DNA of 64,000 bases, from the NCBI GenBank assembly GCA_947306475.1, contig CAMZGS010000004.1:186001-250000 (forward strand), in the 5' to 3' direction. This document shows positions 11,126 to 19,720 of the stretch, piece after piece. The notes under the pieces were generated by a model that worked only from the letters and a program-made list of their open reading frames with translations, was not told the DNA's origin and made no database searches. Each line of letters opens with the position of its first letter. Position 1 is the first letter of the stretch. The position numbers and the translations under genes were made by a program. Source of the DNA: an uncultured Comamonas sp. (GTDB lineage: Bacteria; Pseudomonadota; Gammaproteobacteria; Burkholderiales; Burkholderiaceae_C).

Positions 11126-12781
11126 TTAATCGCGCACAAAGGAGACGGGGAAGCTGTACTCGTACAGCGGCACCTGGGCCAGCGCTTGGCGGCCCTGGGC
11201 TTCAGGGTCTTGCTCCACGCGCCACTGGCTGCCGATGCGGGCGGTGAGGCGCTGGCCGCGCTCATAGGGCTTCCAGTCTTGCACGCCCGAATCGCCGCCG
11301 CCGGGCTGGCCGCTGCGCGCAAACTGGCCCCAGATGGCACCCATGCGGTCGCGCACTTGCAGTTGGTCGGGGCTGTCTTGCACCAGAGCGCGTGCAGCGT
11401 CTAGCGTGCCAAAGATGAAGGGCACTTCGGCGGTGTGCGCCGCGCCCAGCACGCCAGCGCGTGCGGGCGAGCGCCAGTCGAAAGCGTAGGCATAGACGGG
11501 TGCGCCGCCCAGGTCGGCCTGGCGATCGGCAAAGGCCAAGGTGGGCTGCTTGTAGTTGTAGTCGCTGGCCACGGCAATCAGGCGCTGCGCTGGGGTGCTG
11601 CCGGGCAGATGCTCGGCATAACGCTGCAGCAGCTGGCGGCTTTGCGCGGCCGACAAGCGCAGGAACTTTTGCACGCGCGCTTGCAGCTGCGCTTCGCTGA
11701 TGGCGAAGTTGGCCGGGTTGCCCGCCAGGAAGAAGGTGGCTTCGTGCTCGGCATAACCGACCAGCACTGGCACCTGAGCCGACAGTGGTGTGGCGCGCGG
11801 ATGGAAGGGCTCGTGTGGGAAGACCACGCCGTCGAGCGTGGGGCGAAACTCGCTCACGCCCCCGGTCTTGCCCATGAGCTTGAGGTAGGCGGCCACGATG
11901 TGCTCGAGCGGCAGCTCTTGGAGGCGCGCGGCACTGGCTGCGTTCAGACCCAGCTCTTGCAGCAGGCCGTGGCTGGCCTGGGCCAGCTTTTCTTGGCTGG
12001 CCAAGCGCCACAGGCCCGAGCCGCTTTGCACCACGGCTTTGTGAAACAGCCCTTGGGCTGCGGGTAGGCCCAGCAGCGCGGTGACTTTGGCAGCGCCGCC
12101 GGACTGGCCAAAGATGGTGACATTGCCTGGGTCGCCACCAAAGCGTTCGATGTTGTCGCGCACCCAGCGCAGTGCCTGCACTTGGTCGAGCACGCCCAGG
12201 TTGGCCGCTTCGGGGGCAAAGCCGGGCGCCTCGATCAGCAAAGAGCCAAAGACGTTGAGGCGGTGGTTGATGCAGACGACCACCACATCTTGCGCCTGCG
12301 CCAAGTGGCTGCCGTCAAAGCCCGGCGAGGTGCCCGCGCCCACGGCAAAGGCGCCGCCATGCAGCCACAGCAGCACAGGGCGTTTTTTGCCATCCAAAGC
12401 GGGGGTGTAAACGGCCAGCGACAGGCAGTCTTCGCTGGCGGCAATGTCCGACCAGTACCAAGCAAACTCGGGCACCGAAGCGCCTTTGGGCTGCGGGGCG
12501 CTGGCGCCATGCGCGGTGGCATCGAGCACGCCAGCCCAAGGTTTTTTGGCCACAGGCGGGCGAAAACGGTTGGCCCCAGCGGTGCTTTCGCCATAGGGGA
12601 TGCCTTTGAAGGCAAAGCCTTGCTCTGTGCGCAGGCCGCGCAGGCGCCCGCTGGCCGTTTCCACTAGGGGCTCGCGGCGGCTGGCGGCGCTGGGTGCGCT
12701 GGCGCAGGCAATCAAGCCGCTGGGCAGGCTCACGATGGCCCCGGCCTTGAGGCTTGTCTTCAAAAATTCACGCTTATTCAT
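11126..12781 (-). CDS. Type-B carboxylesterase, exported
   Basis: A 551-residue carboxylesterase/lipase of the alpha/beta-hydrolase COesterase family. The N-terminus has basic residues, a hydrophobic stretch and an LIAC motif near residue 25, so it is exported and perhaps lipid-anchored. Family landmarks are the oxyanion segment LWLHGGAF, the nucleophile elbow FGQSGGA, and the conserved start of the mature domain ASGRLRG...FKGIPYG. It should hydrolyse esters in the periplasm; the substrate is not evident. The frame extends 25 codons upstream, but the ATG at 12781 (MNKREFLK) places the signal sequence at the N-terminus. It is divergent from the sulfur cluster across a 600-base gap. Confidence 0.88.
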   Translation of the reverse strand: MNKREFLKTSLKAGAIVSLPSGLIACASAPSAASRREPLVETASGRLRGLRTEQGFAFKGIPYGESTAGANRFRPPVAKKPWAGVLDATAHGASAPQPKGASVPEFAWYWSDIAASEDCLSLAVYTPALDGKKRPVLLWLHGGAFAVGAGTSPGFDGSHLAQAQDVVVVCINHRLNVFGSLLIEAPGFAPEAANLGVLDQVQALRWVRDNIERFGGDPGNVTIFGQSGGAAKVTALLGLPAAQGLFHKAVVQSGSGLWRLASQEKLAQASHGLLQELGLNAASAARLQELPLEHIVAAYLKLMGKTGGVSEFRPTLDGVVFPHEPFHPRATPLSAQVPVLVGYAEHEATFFLAGNPANFAISEAQLQARVQKFLRLSAAQSRQLLQRYAEHLPGSTPAQRLIAVASDYNYKQPTLAFADRQADLGGAPVYAYAFDWRSPARAGVLGAAHTAEVPFIFGTLDAARALVQDSPDQLQVRDRMGAIWGQFARSGQPGGGDSGVQDWKPYERGQRLTARIGSQWRVEQDPEAQGRQALAQVPLYEYSFPVSFVRD

Positions 12782-13382
12782 ATTGTTCAAACACTTTCTC
12801 GATGCACACCCAGGCTGGGCCTGGGCAAGCGGCGCAATGTAGAGCAGAGTGCGCACCAGTCCAACGAATAAATCCGCATGAGCTCAGATGCCAAACGCAC
12901 AAAGCGGGCACAGCTGCGCAGCGCTGGCCCTAGGGCCAAGCAGTGCGGCTGGTACCCGCTGGGCGCAGGCATTCTGTTTTAGATAAGCCAGCCATCTTTT
13001 TAAAAGATGTAAGCCATATGGATCTGATAGCGCACGACGGTAGAAATTTTTTAAATAAAAAGTGGCTTTAACCCTTATGCAGCAAGGGCAAACAGCTCTC
13101 CTTTTTATTTTTACACTGCGGCGCCTAGGCCTGTCCCCGGCATGACTTGACGGGCCAACCACGGCCAGCCATGGCCGCCCTGGATGCCGCGCCAGGGCGC
13201 ATGTGCGGCATATGCGCAGGCTGCACATGCTTCTAACTAGGGGTTGCAAACTGCTACCTAGAATGCGGCGCTCTACGAGCATGGCGGCGTGGCAACACTG
13301 GGCGCTGTCATGCAGCCCCATGTTGACATTGCCGGAAGGCGCGGCGCGCCCGCTCACCGGCACGCGATCGCAAGGAGACCGC
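12782..13382. other. 601-base intergenic region between divergent esterase and sulfur genes
   Basis: No supported gene. The stretch 12975-13115 is clearly richer in A+T than its surroundings and contains a perfect 17-base palindrome at 12993-13009. The open frames crossing it on both strands lack family resemblance and overlap the cytochrome gene. It probably holds the divergent promoters and an operator for the sulfur cluster. Confidence 0.6.
12993..13009. promoter_or_regulatory. Perfect AT-rich palindrome, candidate operator
   Basis: CATCTTTT-T-AAAAGATG is a perfect inverted repeat inside the AT-rich island. The esterase start is about 210 bases to the left and the cytochrome start about 370 bases to the right. 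It has no GC stem, so it is a poor terminator; a protein-binding site is more likely. The regulator is unknown. Confidence 0.4.
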
Positions 13383-13745
13383 ATGCCTTTGTCACCCGTA
13401 TCTCGTCTGCGCCCGGCCTTGTGGCTAGCGGCGGCTTTGCTGGCCCCCACGGCCATGGCCCAAAACACGGCTGCCACGACCTCTACCTCAGCTGCTGCTG
13501 GCCCGTCGGTGCAGGATGTGTCGCTGATTGCCGGCACCTGCGCCAACTGCCACGGCCCCGACGGACGCTCCACCGGCGGCATTCCCAGCCTGCGCGGCGT
13601 CAATGAGCGCCACCTGCTGCAGCGCCTGCAGGCTTTCAAGGCCGGCACGGCCACCGACGCCACCGTCATGACGCGCCTGATGAAGGGCTATGACGATGCG
13701 CAAATCCAGGCACTCGCCCAGTGGTTCAGCAAGGAGGCCAACTGA
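13383..13745 (+). CDS. Small monohaem c-type cytochrome, partner of FccB
   Basis: A 120-residue periplasmic cytochrome. A signal peptide ends at ALLAPTAMA (about residue 26). One haem-binding motif, CANCH, has cysteines at 53 and 56 and His57, and a later methionine (MTRLMKGY) can serve as the sixth ligand. It overlaps the flavoprotein gene by one base (TGATG) and so is very probably the electron-accepting cytochrome subunit of a flavocytochrome c sulfide dehydrogenase, like the monohaem FccA of green sulfur bacteria. RBS AAGGAGA at about 13372 decides the start at 13383 over an in-frame ATG upstream. Confidence 0.88.
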   Translation: MPLSPVSRLRPALWLAAALLAPTAMAQNTAATTSTSAAAGPSVQDVSLIAGTCANCHGPDGRSTGGIPSLRGVNERHLLQRLQAFKAGTATDATVMTRLMKGYDDAQIQALAQWFSKEAN

Positions 13746-15022
13746 TGTCGTTCAATCGCCGTACTCTTTTGGGTAGCGCCCTGGCGGGTGCTGCATCCCT
13801 GACCCTGCCCGCCATCGTGCGCGCCCAGGGTGGTTCTGCCCATGTGGTGGTGGTCGGTGGCGGCTTTGGTGGTGCCACCGCAGCGCGCTACCTCAAGGCC
13901 CGCGCTCCGCAAGTGCGCGTGACCTTGATCGAGCCTGCCGAGATTTTCTACACCTGCCCGTTCTCCAACCTGTACCTGGCCGGGCTGCGCACCTGGGACA
14001 GCATCGGTCATCGCTACGACGGCCTGCGCAAGGCCGGTATCGAGGTGATCCACGCCCGCGCCGACCATGTCGATACCGCGGGCAAGCGCGTGCTGCTGTC
14101 CACCGGCCAGGCGCTGAGCTACGACAAGCTGGTGCTCTCGCCCGGCATCGACATGCGCTGGGGCGCGCTGGAAGGCTATGACGAAGCCGCTTCTGAGCTG
14201 GCGCCGCACGCCTGGAAGGCCGGGCCGCAGACCCAATTGCTCAAGCAGCAGCTGGATGCCATGCCCGATGGCGGCAAGTTTGTGATGGTGATTCCCGCCA
14301 ACCCCTTCCGCTGCCCGCCCGGCCCTTACGAGCGCGCGGCCATGGTGGCGCACTACTTCAAGCACCACAAGCCCAAGAGCAAGATCCTGCTGCTGGACAA
14401 CAAGGACAACTTCTCCAAGCAGGGCCTGTTCATCCAGGGCTGGAAGGCGCTGTACGGCGACATGATCGAGTGGGTCAAGCAGTCCGACGACGGCCAGGTG
14501 GTGCGTGTCGATGCGAAGAACCTGGAAGTGGAAACCGCCTTTGGCACCAGGCACAAGGCCGATGTGCTCAACGTCATCCCGCCGCAAAAGGCCGGTCTCA
14601 TTGCCGAGCGCGCGGGTGTCACGGATGGCAGCGGCTGGGTGCCGATCAAGGCCGAAAGCTTTGAATCGCAACTGGTCAAGGATGTATATGTGCTGGGCGA
14701 TGCGACGATTGCCGCGCCCATGCCCAAGTCCGGCTTTGCGGCCAACACGCAGGGCAAGGTGGCCGCAGCGGCCATTGCGGCAGAGCTCACCGGCAAGACC
14801 GTGGCCACCGGCGCCTTTGCCAATACCTGCTACAGCCTGATTGGTACGAATTACGGCATCTCGGTGGCCGGGGTGTACAAGTCCGAAGGCGGCAAGCTGA
14901 TTGAAGTGCCCGGCTCCGGCGGTGTCAGCCCGCTGGACGCCGATGCCAGCTACCGCAAGGCTGAGGCCGAATACGGCGCAGCCTGGTACAAGGCCATCAG
15001 CACCGATATCTGGGACCGCTGA
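13745..15022 (+). CDS. fccB: Flavocytochrome c sulfide dehydrogenase, flavoprotein subunit
   Basis: A 425-residue FAD protein exported by the Tat pathway (FNRRTLLGSALAG at the N-terminus). The FAD-binding GGGFGG follows directly after the leader. Both redox-active cysteines of the family are present: Cys190 in RCPPGPYER and Cys362 in NTCYSL. In FccAB this disulfide sits over the flavin and accepts sulfide, electrons then passing to cytochrome c. The start codon overlaps the cytochrome stop, so the two are translationally coupled. It is the first of two FccB paralogues in this cluster. Confidence 0.92.
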   Translation: MSFNRRTLLGSALAGAASLTLPAIVRAQGGSAHVVVVGGGFGGATAARYLKARAPQVRVTLIEPAEIFYTCPFSNLYLAGLRTWDSIGHRYDGLRKAGIEVIHARADHVDTAGKRVLLSTGQALSYDKLVLSPGIDMRWGALEGYDEAASELAPHAWKAGPQTQLLKQQLDAMPDGGKFVMVIPANPFRCPPGPYERAAMVAHYFKHHKPKSKILLLDNKDNFSKQGLFIQGWKALYGDMIEWVKQSDDGQVVRVDAKNLEVETAFGTRHKADVLNVIPPQKAGLIAERAGVTDGSGWVPIKAESFESQLVKDVYVLGDATIAAPMPKSGFAANTQGKVAAAAIAAELTGKTVATGAFANTCYSLIGTNYGISVAGVYKSEGGKLIEVPGSGGVSPLDADASYRKAEAEYGAAWYKAISTDIWDR

Positions 15023-15219
15023 TCGGCTGCTGCACGACCCGGCTGTCAGCAGGCACAATCCACGCCTTCCGCTGCGCCCCTGCTGGCCTGCGCTGCCGGC
15101 AAGGGGCGCGGCCACATCTGGCGCAGCCTGGTCTGCGCAGGTCTGCAAGGTCCGGCGCCGAAGCACGAGGTTTTTGCCCCATCCGGCCGGACCTGCGCAC
15201 CACCGCTTGAAGGACAGAT

Positions 15220-16263
15220 ATGTTGTTGTGGTCTATGTTTTTCCTGGGTCTGGCGTTCGGTGTATTTGCGCGGCTGGGCCGTTTTTGCCTGCTGCGCGGC
15301 TTGCGCCAGGTTCTGGGGCTGGATGGCAACGAACCCCAGGGCACTGCCCCGGCCTTGCAGGCCTTTGCGCTGGCGCTGGCCGTGGCGCTGCTGGCCTCGC
15401 AAACGCTGCAACTGCTGGGTCTGGTGGATCTGGGGCAGGCGCTGATCGTGCGCCCCGGTTTTTCCATTCCTGGCGTGTTCATCGGCGGGGTGATTTTTGC
15501 GCTGGGCATGGTGCTGGCCAATGCCTGCGGGGCACGCTCGCTGGTGCTGCTGGCCGGGGGCAATCTGCGCTCGCTGGTCACCGTGGTGTTTCTGGCGCTG
15601 GGCGCACAGGCCAGCTCCACCGGCGTGCTGGTGCCGCTGCGCCAATGGTTTCAGGGTCTGGCACCAACCACCGTCGAGCACACCACCCTGCAACAAAGTT
15701 TGATGGCCAATGGGGCTTCAGGCCTTGCTGCGCATGCGGCTCTAGCTATTGTTCCTGCACTGGCCTTGCTCGCTTACGCGCTCTACCGCCCGGCCCTGCG
15801 CCGCAGTCCGGCGCAGTGGCTGTCGGCCGTGGTGATTGGTACGCTGGTGGCGGTGGGCTGGTGGATCAGCGCCACGGTGGAGGTCGATCCCTTCGAGCCG
15901 GCAAGGCTGACTTCGCTGAGCTTCATCTCCCCGATGGCCGAGACCCTGCTCTACGTGCAGGTGGCCGTGGGGCGCGAATTCGATGCCGCATCGGCCATGG
16001 TGCTGGGCGTGCTGGCGGGCGCCTGCGTCACGGCCCTGGCCACGCGCAGCGCGCGCTGGGAGGGCTTTGACAGCCCGGCGCAGCTGGCGCGCAGCGCCGC
16101 AGGCGGCTGGCTGATGGGCTTTGGCGGGCTGCTGGCTGCTGGCTGCTCCATCGGCCAGGTGCTGACGGGCGTGACCACGCTGGCCTGGGCCACCTTGCCC
16201 GCAGTGGCGGGCATCGTGCTGGGTGGCCTGCTGTTTGCCCGACTGCTGGCCAGCCGCCACTGA
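15220..16263 (+). CDS. YeeE/YedE (TsuA-type) sulfur-compound membrane transporter
   Basis: A 347-residue integral membrane protein with about nine hydrophobic helices. It has the two DUF395-type signature segments: ANACGAR with Cys103 and AAGCSIGQ with Cys309, plus Cys23 near the N-terminus. In TsuA such cysteines relay thiosulfate through the membrane. It starts 197 bases after fccB with AAGGACA upstream of the ATG. The sulfur-oxidation context supports import or export of thiosulfate or a related sulfur anion; the exact substrate is inferred. Confidence 0.85.
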   Translation: MLLWSMFFLGLAFGVFARLGRFCLLRGLRQVLGLDGNEPQGTAPALQAFALALAVALLASQTLQLLGLVDLGQALIVRPGFSIPGVFIGGVIFALGMVLANACGARSLVLLAGGNLRSLVTVVFLALGAQASSTGVLVPLRQWFQGLAPTTVEHTTLQQSLMANGASGLAAHAALAIVPALALLAYALYRPALRRSPAQWLSAVVIGTLVAVGWWISATVEVDPFEPARLTSLSFISPMAETLLYVQVAVGREFDAASAMVLGVLAGACVTALATRSARWEGFDSPAQLARSAAGGWLMGFGGLLAAGCSIGQVLTGVTTLAWATLPAVAGIVLGGLLFARLLASRH

Positions 16264-16660
16264 GTGCTTTCCCCGTGCCCCATCAGGCCCGCCGGCCATT
16301 GGGGCTGTGTGCCCACTTCCCTGCTCTAGAATCCGCCCCCAGACAGCTCTGCTTGTGCCGCGTGACGGCTAAGAGGGATTTACCCATCCTTGCCCGTGGG
16401 TGGCGGCCAGCGCCAACCGCCCACCGTCCACGCCCAAGCCCGCAATTGCTGCTTGGTGGACGCAACGGATGTGGCTCCTGCTACACCAGGAGCCTGAACA
16501 CTGCCGATAGCGCATGCCCACTTTCTAAAAGCGTGCGCGCCAGGCATGGTCTGTGCCCTGTGCTCCCTTTGCATTTTTGCTACCGCCAGTTGGGCGGCAG
16601 CACCTGCACGCACATGCTTGTCGATTGGATTGACCGCACTTTCCACCACGAGGAGAAATC
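16264..16660. other. 397-base intergenic region before the second flavoprotein gene
   Basis: No gene is supported; an open frame at 16275-16664 has no recognisable homology and overlaps the next start. There is a perfect 8-base hairpin at 16473-16494 without a T-run. The length suggests a separate promoter for the second flavoprotein, soxY and soxZ. Confidence 0.5.
16473..16494. promoter_or_regulatory. Hairpin GGCTCCTG/CAGGAGCC, candidate operator or RNA structure
   Basis: Perfect 8-base arms are separated by six bases. No T-run follows, so it is not a typical terminator. It lies about 170 bases upstream of the second flavoprotein start. Confidence 0.3.
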
Positions 16661-18013
16661 ATGACCATGCAACGTCGCCACTTTCTGCTGACCCCGCCAG
16701 CCATGGCGCTGGGCGCAGCCGCTGCTGCCACCCCGATCGCCACGCTGGCAGCGCCCACCATCATGACGCCCCAGTCGCGCATCCTGCCGCGCGAGGGCCA
16801 CGGCCCGCGCATCGTGATCTGCGGCGGCGGCTGGGGCGGCCTGACCGCTGCGCGCTATCTGCGCGAGCTGATCCCCAGCTCGGACGTGGTGCTGCTGGAG
16901 CGCAACCCCACCTTCTGGTCCGGCCCCATGAGCAACAAGTGGCTGATCGACATCGTCAACACCGATTTCGTCAACCGCGACATGCTGCGCCCGGCCAACA
17001 AGTACGGCTACAAGCTGCTGCAGACCGAAGTGACCGGCTTTGAGCGCGACAAGAAGCTGGTGCGCACCGCCCACGGCCTGATCGAGTACGACTACCTGAT
17101 CCTCTCCGGCGGCATCCGCAACGACTACGAAGCCTGGTTCGGCAACGACCAGAAGGCCATCGACTACACACGCCGCCACTTTCCCAACGCCTATGTGCCC
17201 AATCAGGAAATGTTTGCCGTCAAGAGCAAGGTGAAGAACTTCCAGGGCGGCACCATCGTGATGACGCTGCCCCCGCCGCCGCACCGCTGCCCGCCCTCGC
17301 CCTACGAGCGCGCGTGCCTGATTGCGTGGCACATCAAGAAGAACAAGATCCCCGGCAAGATCCTGATCCTGGACCCCAAGCCCAAGATCGCCCCCATCAG
17401 CGTGGGCTACAAGCAGGCCTTCGAGGAGCTGTACCCCGACATCATCACCCACGTGCCCAACGCGCGCGTGCAGGAGGTCGATCCCTTCCGCAAGAAGATC
17501 AAGACTGCCGCTGGCGAATTCGACTTTGACGACGCCATCCTGATGCCGCCGCACCAGGCCGCCGACATGGTCTGGTGGGCCGACCTGATCGGCAAGGACC
17601 CCGCCACCGGCAAGCCTACCGGCTGGGCCGACATGAACCCGCGCTACTACACCGCCAACAGCGACGACCGCGTGTACTTTGTCGGTGACCTGATGGGCGC
17701 CATCTCGCCCCAGTTCGGCCACTACCCCAAGAGCGGCCACGTGGCCAACTACATCGGCAAGATCGTCGCCAGGAACATCGCCCAGCGCGTGGCCGGCAAG
17801 GAAGTCACCCCGCTGCTGCCCGACAACCTGTGCTACATGATGGTCAATGGCGACCCGCAGGAAGAGATCTCGGTCAAGTTCGAGTACGAGGTGGACGCCG
17901 CTTCCGGCCACGTGCACCAAACGCAAATCGACATGGACGTCCGCTCTGCCGATCTGGTCAAGGAAGACTTCGCCTGGATCGACGGCATGTTCAAGGACTT
18001 CCTGGCTATTTAA
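16661..18013 (+). CDS. Second FccB/SoxF-like sulfide dehydrogenase flavoprotein
   Basis: A 450-residue FccB-like protein with a Tat-type leader (QRRHFLLTPPAMAL) and the FAD motif CGGGWGG. The two family cysteines are kept: Cys210 in RCPPSPYERAC and Cys391 in NLCYMM. It is clearly diverged from the first FccB in this cluster and has no cytochrome gene beside it. Instead it heads a unit with soxY and soxZ, like SoxF, the flavoprotein that stimulates the Sox system in Paracoccus. RBS GAGGAGA at about 16650 supports the ATG at 16661 over one two codons later. It probably oxidises sulfide or a SoxYZ-bound persulfide. Confidence 0.87.
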   Translation: MTMQRRHFLLTPPAMALGAAAAATPIATLAAPTIMTPQSRILPREGHGPRIVICGGGWGGLTAARYLRELIPSSDVVLLERNPTFWSGPMSNKWLIDIVNTDFVNRDMLRPANKYGYKLLQTEVTGFERDKKLVRTAHGLIEYDYLILSGGIRNDYEAWFGNDQKAIDYTRRHFPNAYVPNQEMFAVKSKVKNFQGGTIVMTLPPPPHRCPPSPYERACLIAWHIKKNKIPGKILILDPKPKIAPISVGYKQAFEELYPDIITHVPNARVQEVDPFRKKIKTAAGEFDFDDAILMPPHQAADMVWWADLIGKDPATGKPTGWADMNPRYYTANSDDRVYFVGDLMGAISPQFGHYPKSGHVANYIGKIVARNIAQRVAGKEVTPLLPDNLCYMMVNGDPQEEISVKFEYEVDAASGHVHQTQIDMDVRSADLVKEDFAWIDGMFKDFLAI

Positions 18014-18035
18014 TACACGCTGATACACGCAAGCA

Positions 18036-18542
18036 ATGAACCTCGCACCCTCCCACGCCCTGACCCGCCGCCGCCTGGTGGCGGGCGCAGCCGCAGCCGG
18101 GGCCACCATGGCCCTGCCCACGGCAGCGCTGGCACAAGCCCCGGCAAAAACACCTTTGGTCGGCCCGCTGGCACCGAACCCCGTGGAATTCAGGAAAACC
18201 ATGGAGCAATTCATCGGCAGCGCCACGCCGCAGTCCGAAGGCCTGCAACTGGACATTCCGCTGCTGGCCGACAACCCCGGCGCCGTGCCCGTCAAGGCCA
18301 AGGTCACCCTGCCGATCACGGAGCAGGACTGGTGCGAGGAAATGATGGTGGTGGCCGAGCTCAACCCCATTCCGCTGGCCTGCCGCATCAAATTCTTTGC
18401 CGAAACCGGCAGTGCCGAGGCGGCCGTGCGCATTCGTCTGAGCCAGTCGCAGAACGTCCATGTGCTGGCGCGCATGAAAAGCGGCGCCGTGCTGCAAGGC
18501 AGGCAAATGGTGACGGTGGCCGCCAGCGGCTGCGGCATGTAA
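18036..18542 (+). CDS. soxY: Sulfur carrier protein SoxY
   Basis: A 168-residue periplasmic protein with a twin-arginine leader (TRRRLVAGAAAAG). The mature part matches SoxY: FIGSATPQSEGLQLDIPLLADNPGAVPV and DWCEEMMVVAELNPIPL. SoxY carries sulfur covalently on a cysteine near its C-terminus. Here the last residues are SGCGM, with Cys166, rather than the usual GGCGG, so the sulfur-bearing cysteine is kept but the arm is altered. It lies 22 bases after the flavoprotein and 14 bases before soxZ. Confidence 0.92.
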   Translation: MNLAPSHALTRRRLVAGAAAAGATMALPTAALAQAPAKTPLVGPLAPNPVEFRKTMEQFIGSATPQSEGLQLDIPLLADNPGAVPVKAKVTLPITEQDWCEEMMVVAELNPIPLACRIKFFAETGSAEAAVRIRLSQSQNVHVLARMKSGAVLQGRQMVTVAASGCGM

Positions 18543-18556
18543 GCAAGGAAACACCC

Positions 18557-18892
18557 ATGAGCATGAACAAGCCCCCACGCGTGTGGGTCAGCAACGAAAA
18601 GCCCAAGGCAGGCGACATCCTGCGCGTGCGTGCACAGATGGAGCACGTCATGGAAACCGGCCTGCGCACCGACCCTGCCACGGGCCAGCCGCGCCCGCGC
18701 CACATCGTCACGCACTTTGAGGCCAGGATGGCCGGCAAGCCCATCTTTGTCTGGGAGCTGGGCACCTCCATCTCCCAGAACCCCTACATCGAATTCACCT
18801 TCAAGGCACGCCAGAGTGGCGATCTGAGCTTCCTGTGGAAGGACGATAAAGGTGCCACACTGACGGCCAGCAAGACCATCACAGTGGCCTGA
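18557..18892 (+). CDS. soxZ: Sulfur carrier partner protein SoxZ
   Basis: A 111-residue protein of the SoxZ family (immunoglobulin-like fold), with RVRAQMEHVMETGLR, HFEARMAGKPIF and a central segment ending NPYIEFTFKA. It has no leader of its own; SoxZ is exported bound to SoxY. It follows soxY closely and precedes a strong terminator, so it closes the cluster. No soxA, soxX, soxB or soxCD is found in the window. Confidence 0.93.
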   Translation: MSMNKPPRVWVSNEKPKAGDILRVRAQMEHVMETGLRTDPATGQPRPRHIVTHFEARMAGKPIFVWELGTSISQNPYIEFTFKARQSGDLSFLWKDDKGATLTASKTITVA

Positions 18893-18922
18893 GCGTCGCC
18901 ACCCTCACCGCCGACAGACAGC

Positions 18923-18955
18923 AAAGCCCCGCAAGCCATGTGCTGCGGGGCTTTT
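18923..18955 (+). terminator. Intrinsic terminator after soxZ
   Basis: AAAGCCCCGCA pairs with TGCGGGGCTTTT around a short loop, followed by TTATTTG. It lies about 30 bases past the soxZ stop. Confidence 0.85.
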
Positions 18956-19048
18956 ATTTGGATAGCAGCTTGCGCGCGTATTCAGGCGGTTTCAAAGCCA
19001 AAACCATCGGAAAGTCTTTTAGAGTCAGCGCAAGACGCTCTGTATTCT

Positions 19049-19720
19049 CTAGCGCCCGTTGTAGCGGCCCGGACGATGGCTCACCGCCAGAAACACGCCC
19101 ATCACCACAGCGCCCAGAATGGACCACAGCACCTGCTGCAGCGGCACCACCCACAGCGCCAGCGCCACCACGGTGCAGTCGATCGCCATCTGCACCTTGC
19201 CAGCGCGGATGCCCCACTTGTCCTGCGCGTACAGCGACACAATCGTCGCCCCGCCCAGACTGGATTTGTGCCGCGCCAGAAACAGCACGCCCGTGCCCAT
19301 CAACAGACCACCAGCCACGGCGGCAAACGCCGGGTGCAGGTAGTCGATATGGATGAACCGCGGGCCAAATGCCGTGATCGCCGACAGCAACGCCACCGAG
19401 ACAAACGTCTTGATCGTGAAGACCTTGCCAACGTGCTTCCAGGCAAACCAGTAGAACGGCAGGTTGATCAGAAAGTAAATCGCCCCGAACGACCAGCCCG
19501 TGGCGTAGTGCAGGACAAACGCCAGCCCCGCCGTGCTGCCGGTGAGCAGCCCCGCCTGGTTGAACATCATCATGGTGATGCCGACAAACAGCGAGCCCGA
19601 AAACAGGGCCTGGGCATCTTCAAAACGGCCATGCGCCACCTCGGGCGATGCGGGCATGGCAGCGGCGCCGGTGGCCGCGGGGGACGAAAAATCGGTCTCG
19701 GTAGGTGTGGTGGTGCTCAT
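19049..19720 (-). CDS. YitT-family membrane protein
   Basis: A 223-residue integral membrane protein with five or six helices. It matches the YitT/DUF161 family: LFVGITMMMFNQAGLLTGSTAGLAFVLHY near the start, INLPFYWFAW, and AAVAGGLLMGTGVLFLARHKSSLGG. The function of this family is not established. The first 40 residues are hydrophilic and Thr/Ala-rich. The frame stays open upstream, but the ATG at 19720 (MSTTTPTE) is the most sensible start. It is convergent with soxZ and divergent from the esterase gene. Confidence 0.85.
   Translation of the reverse strand: MSTTTPTETDFSSPAATGAAAMPASPEVAHGRFEDAQALFSGSLFVGITMMMFNQAGLLTGSTAGLAFVLHYATGWSFGAIYFLINLPFYWFAWKHVGKVFTIKTFVSVALLSAITAFGPRFIHIDYLHPAFAAVAGGLLMGTGVLFLARHKSSLGGATIVSLYAQDKWGIRAGKVQMAIDCTVVALALWVVPLQQVLWSILGAVVMGVFLAVSHRPGRYNGR

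Noticed and set aside
12884-13669. A 261-codon leftward open frame across the sulfur-cluster promoter region
   Set aside because: It overlaps the well-supported cytochrome gene on the opposite strand and its translation resembles no family.
15733-15780. A repeat-like stretch inside the YeeE-type transporter gene
   Set aside because: Only a short GCTCTAGCTATTG-like match with no paired arm; too weak to call.
16275-16664. A 129-codon open frame upstream of the second flavoprotein
   Set aside because: No homology, no ribosome binding site and overlap with the real start.
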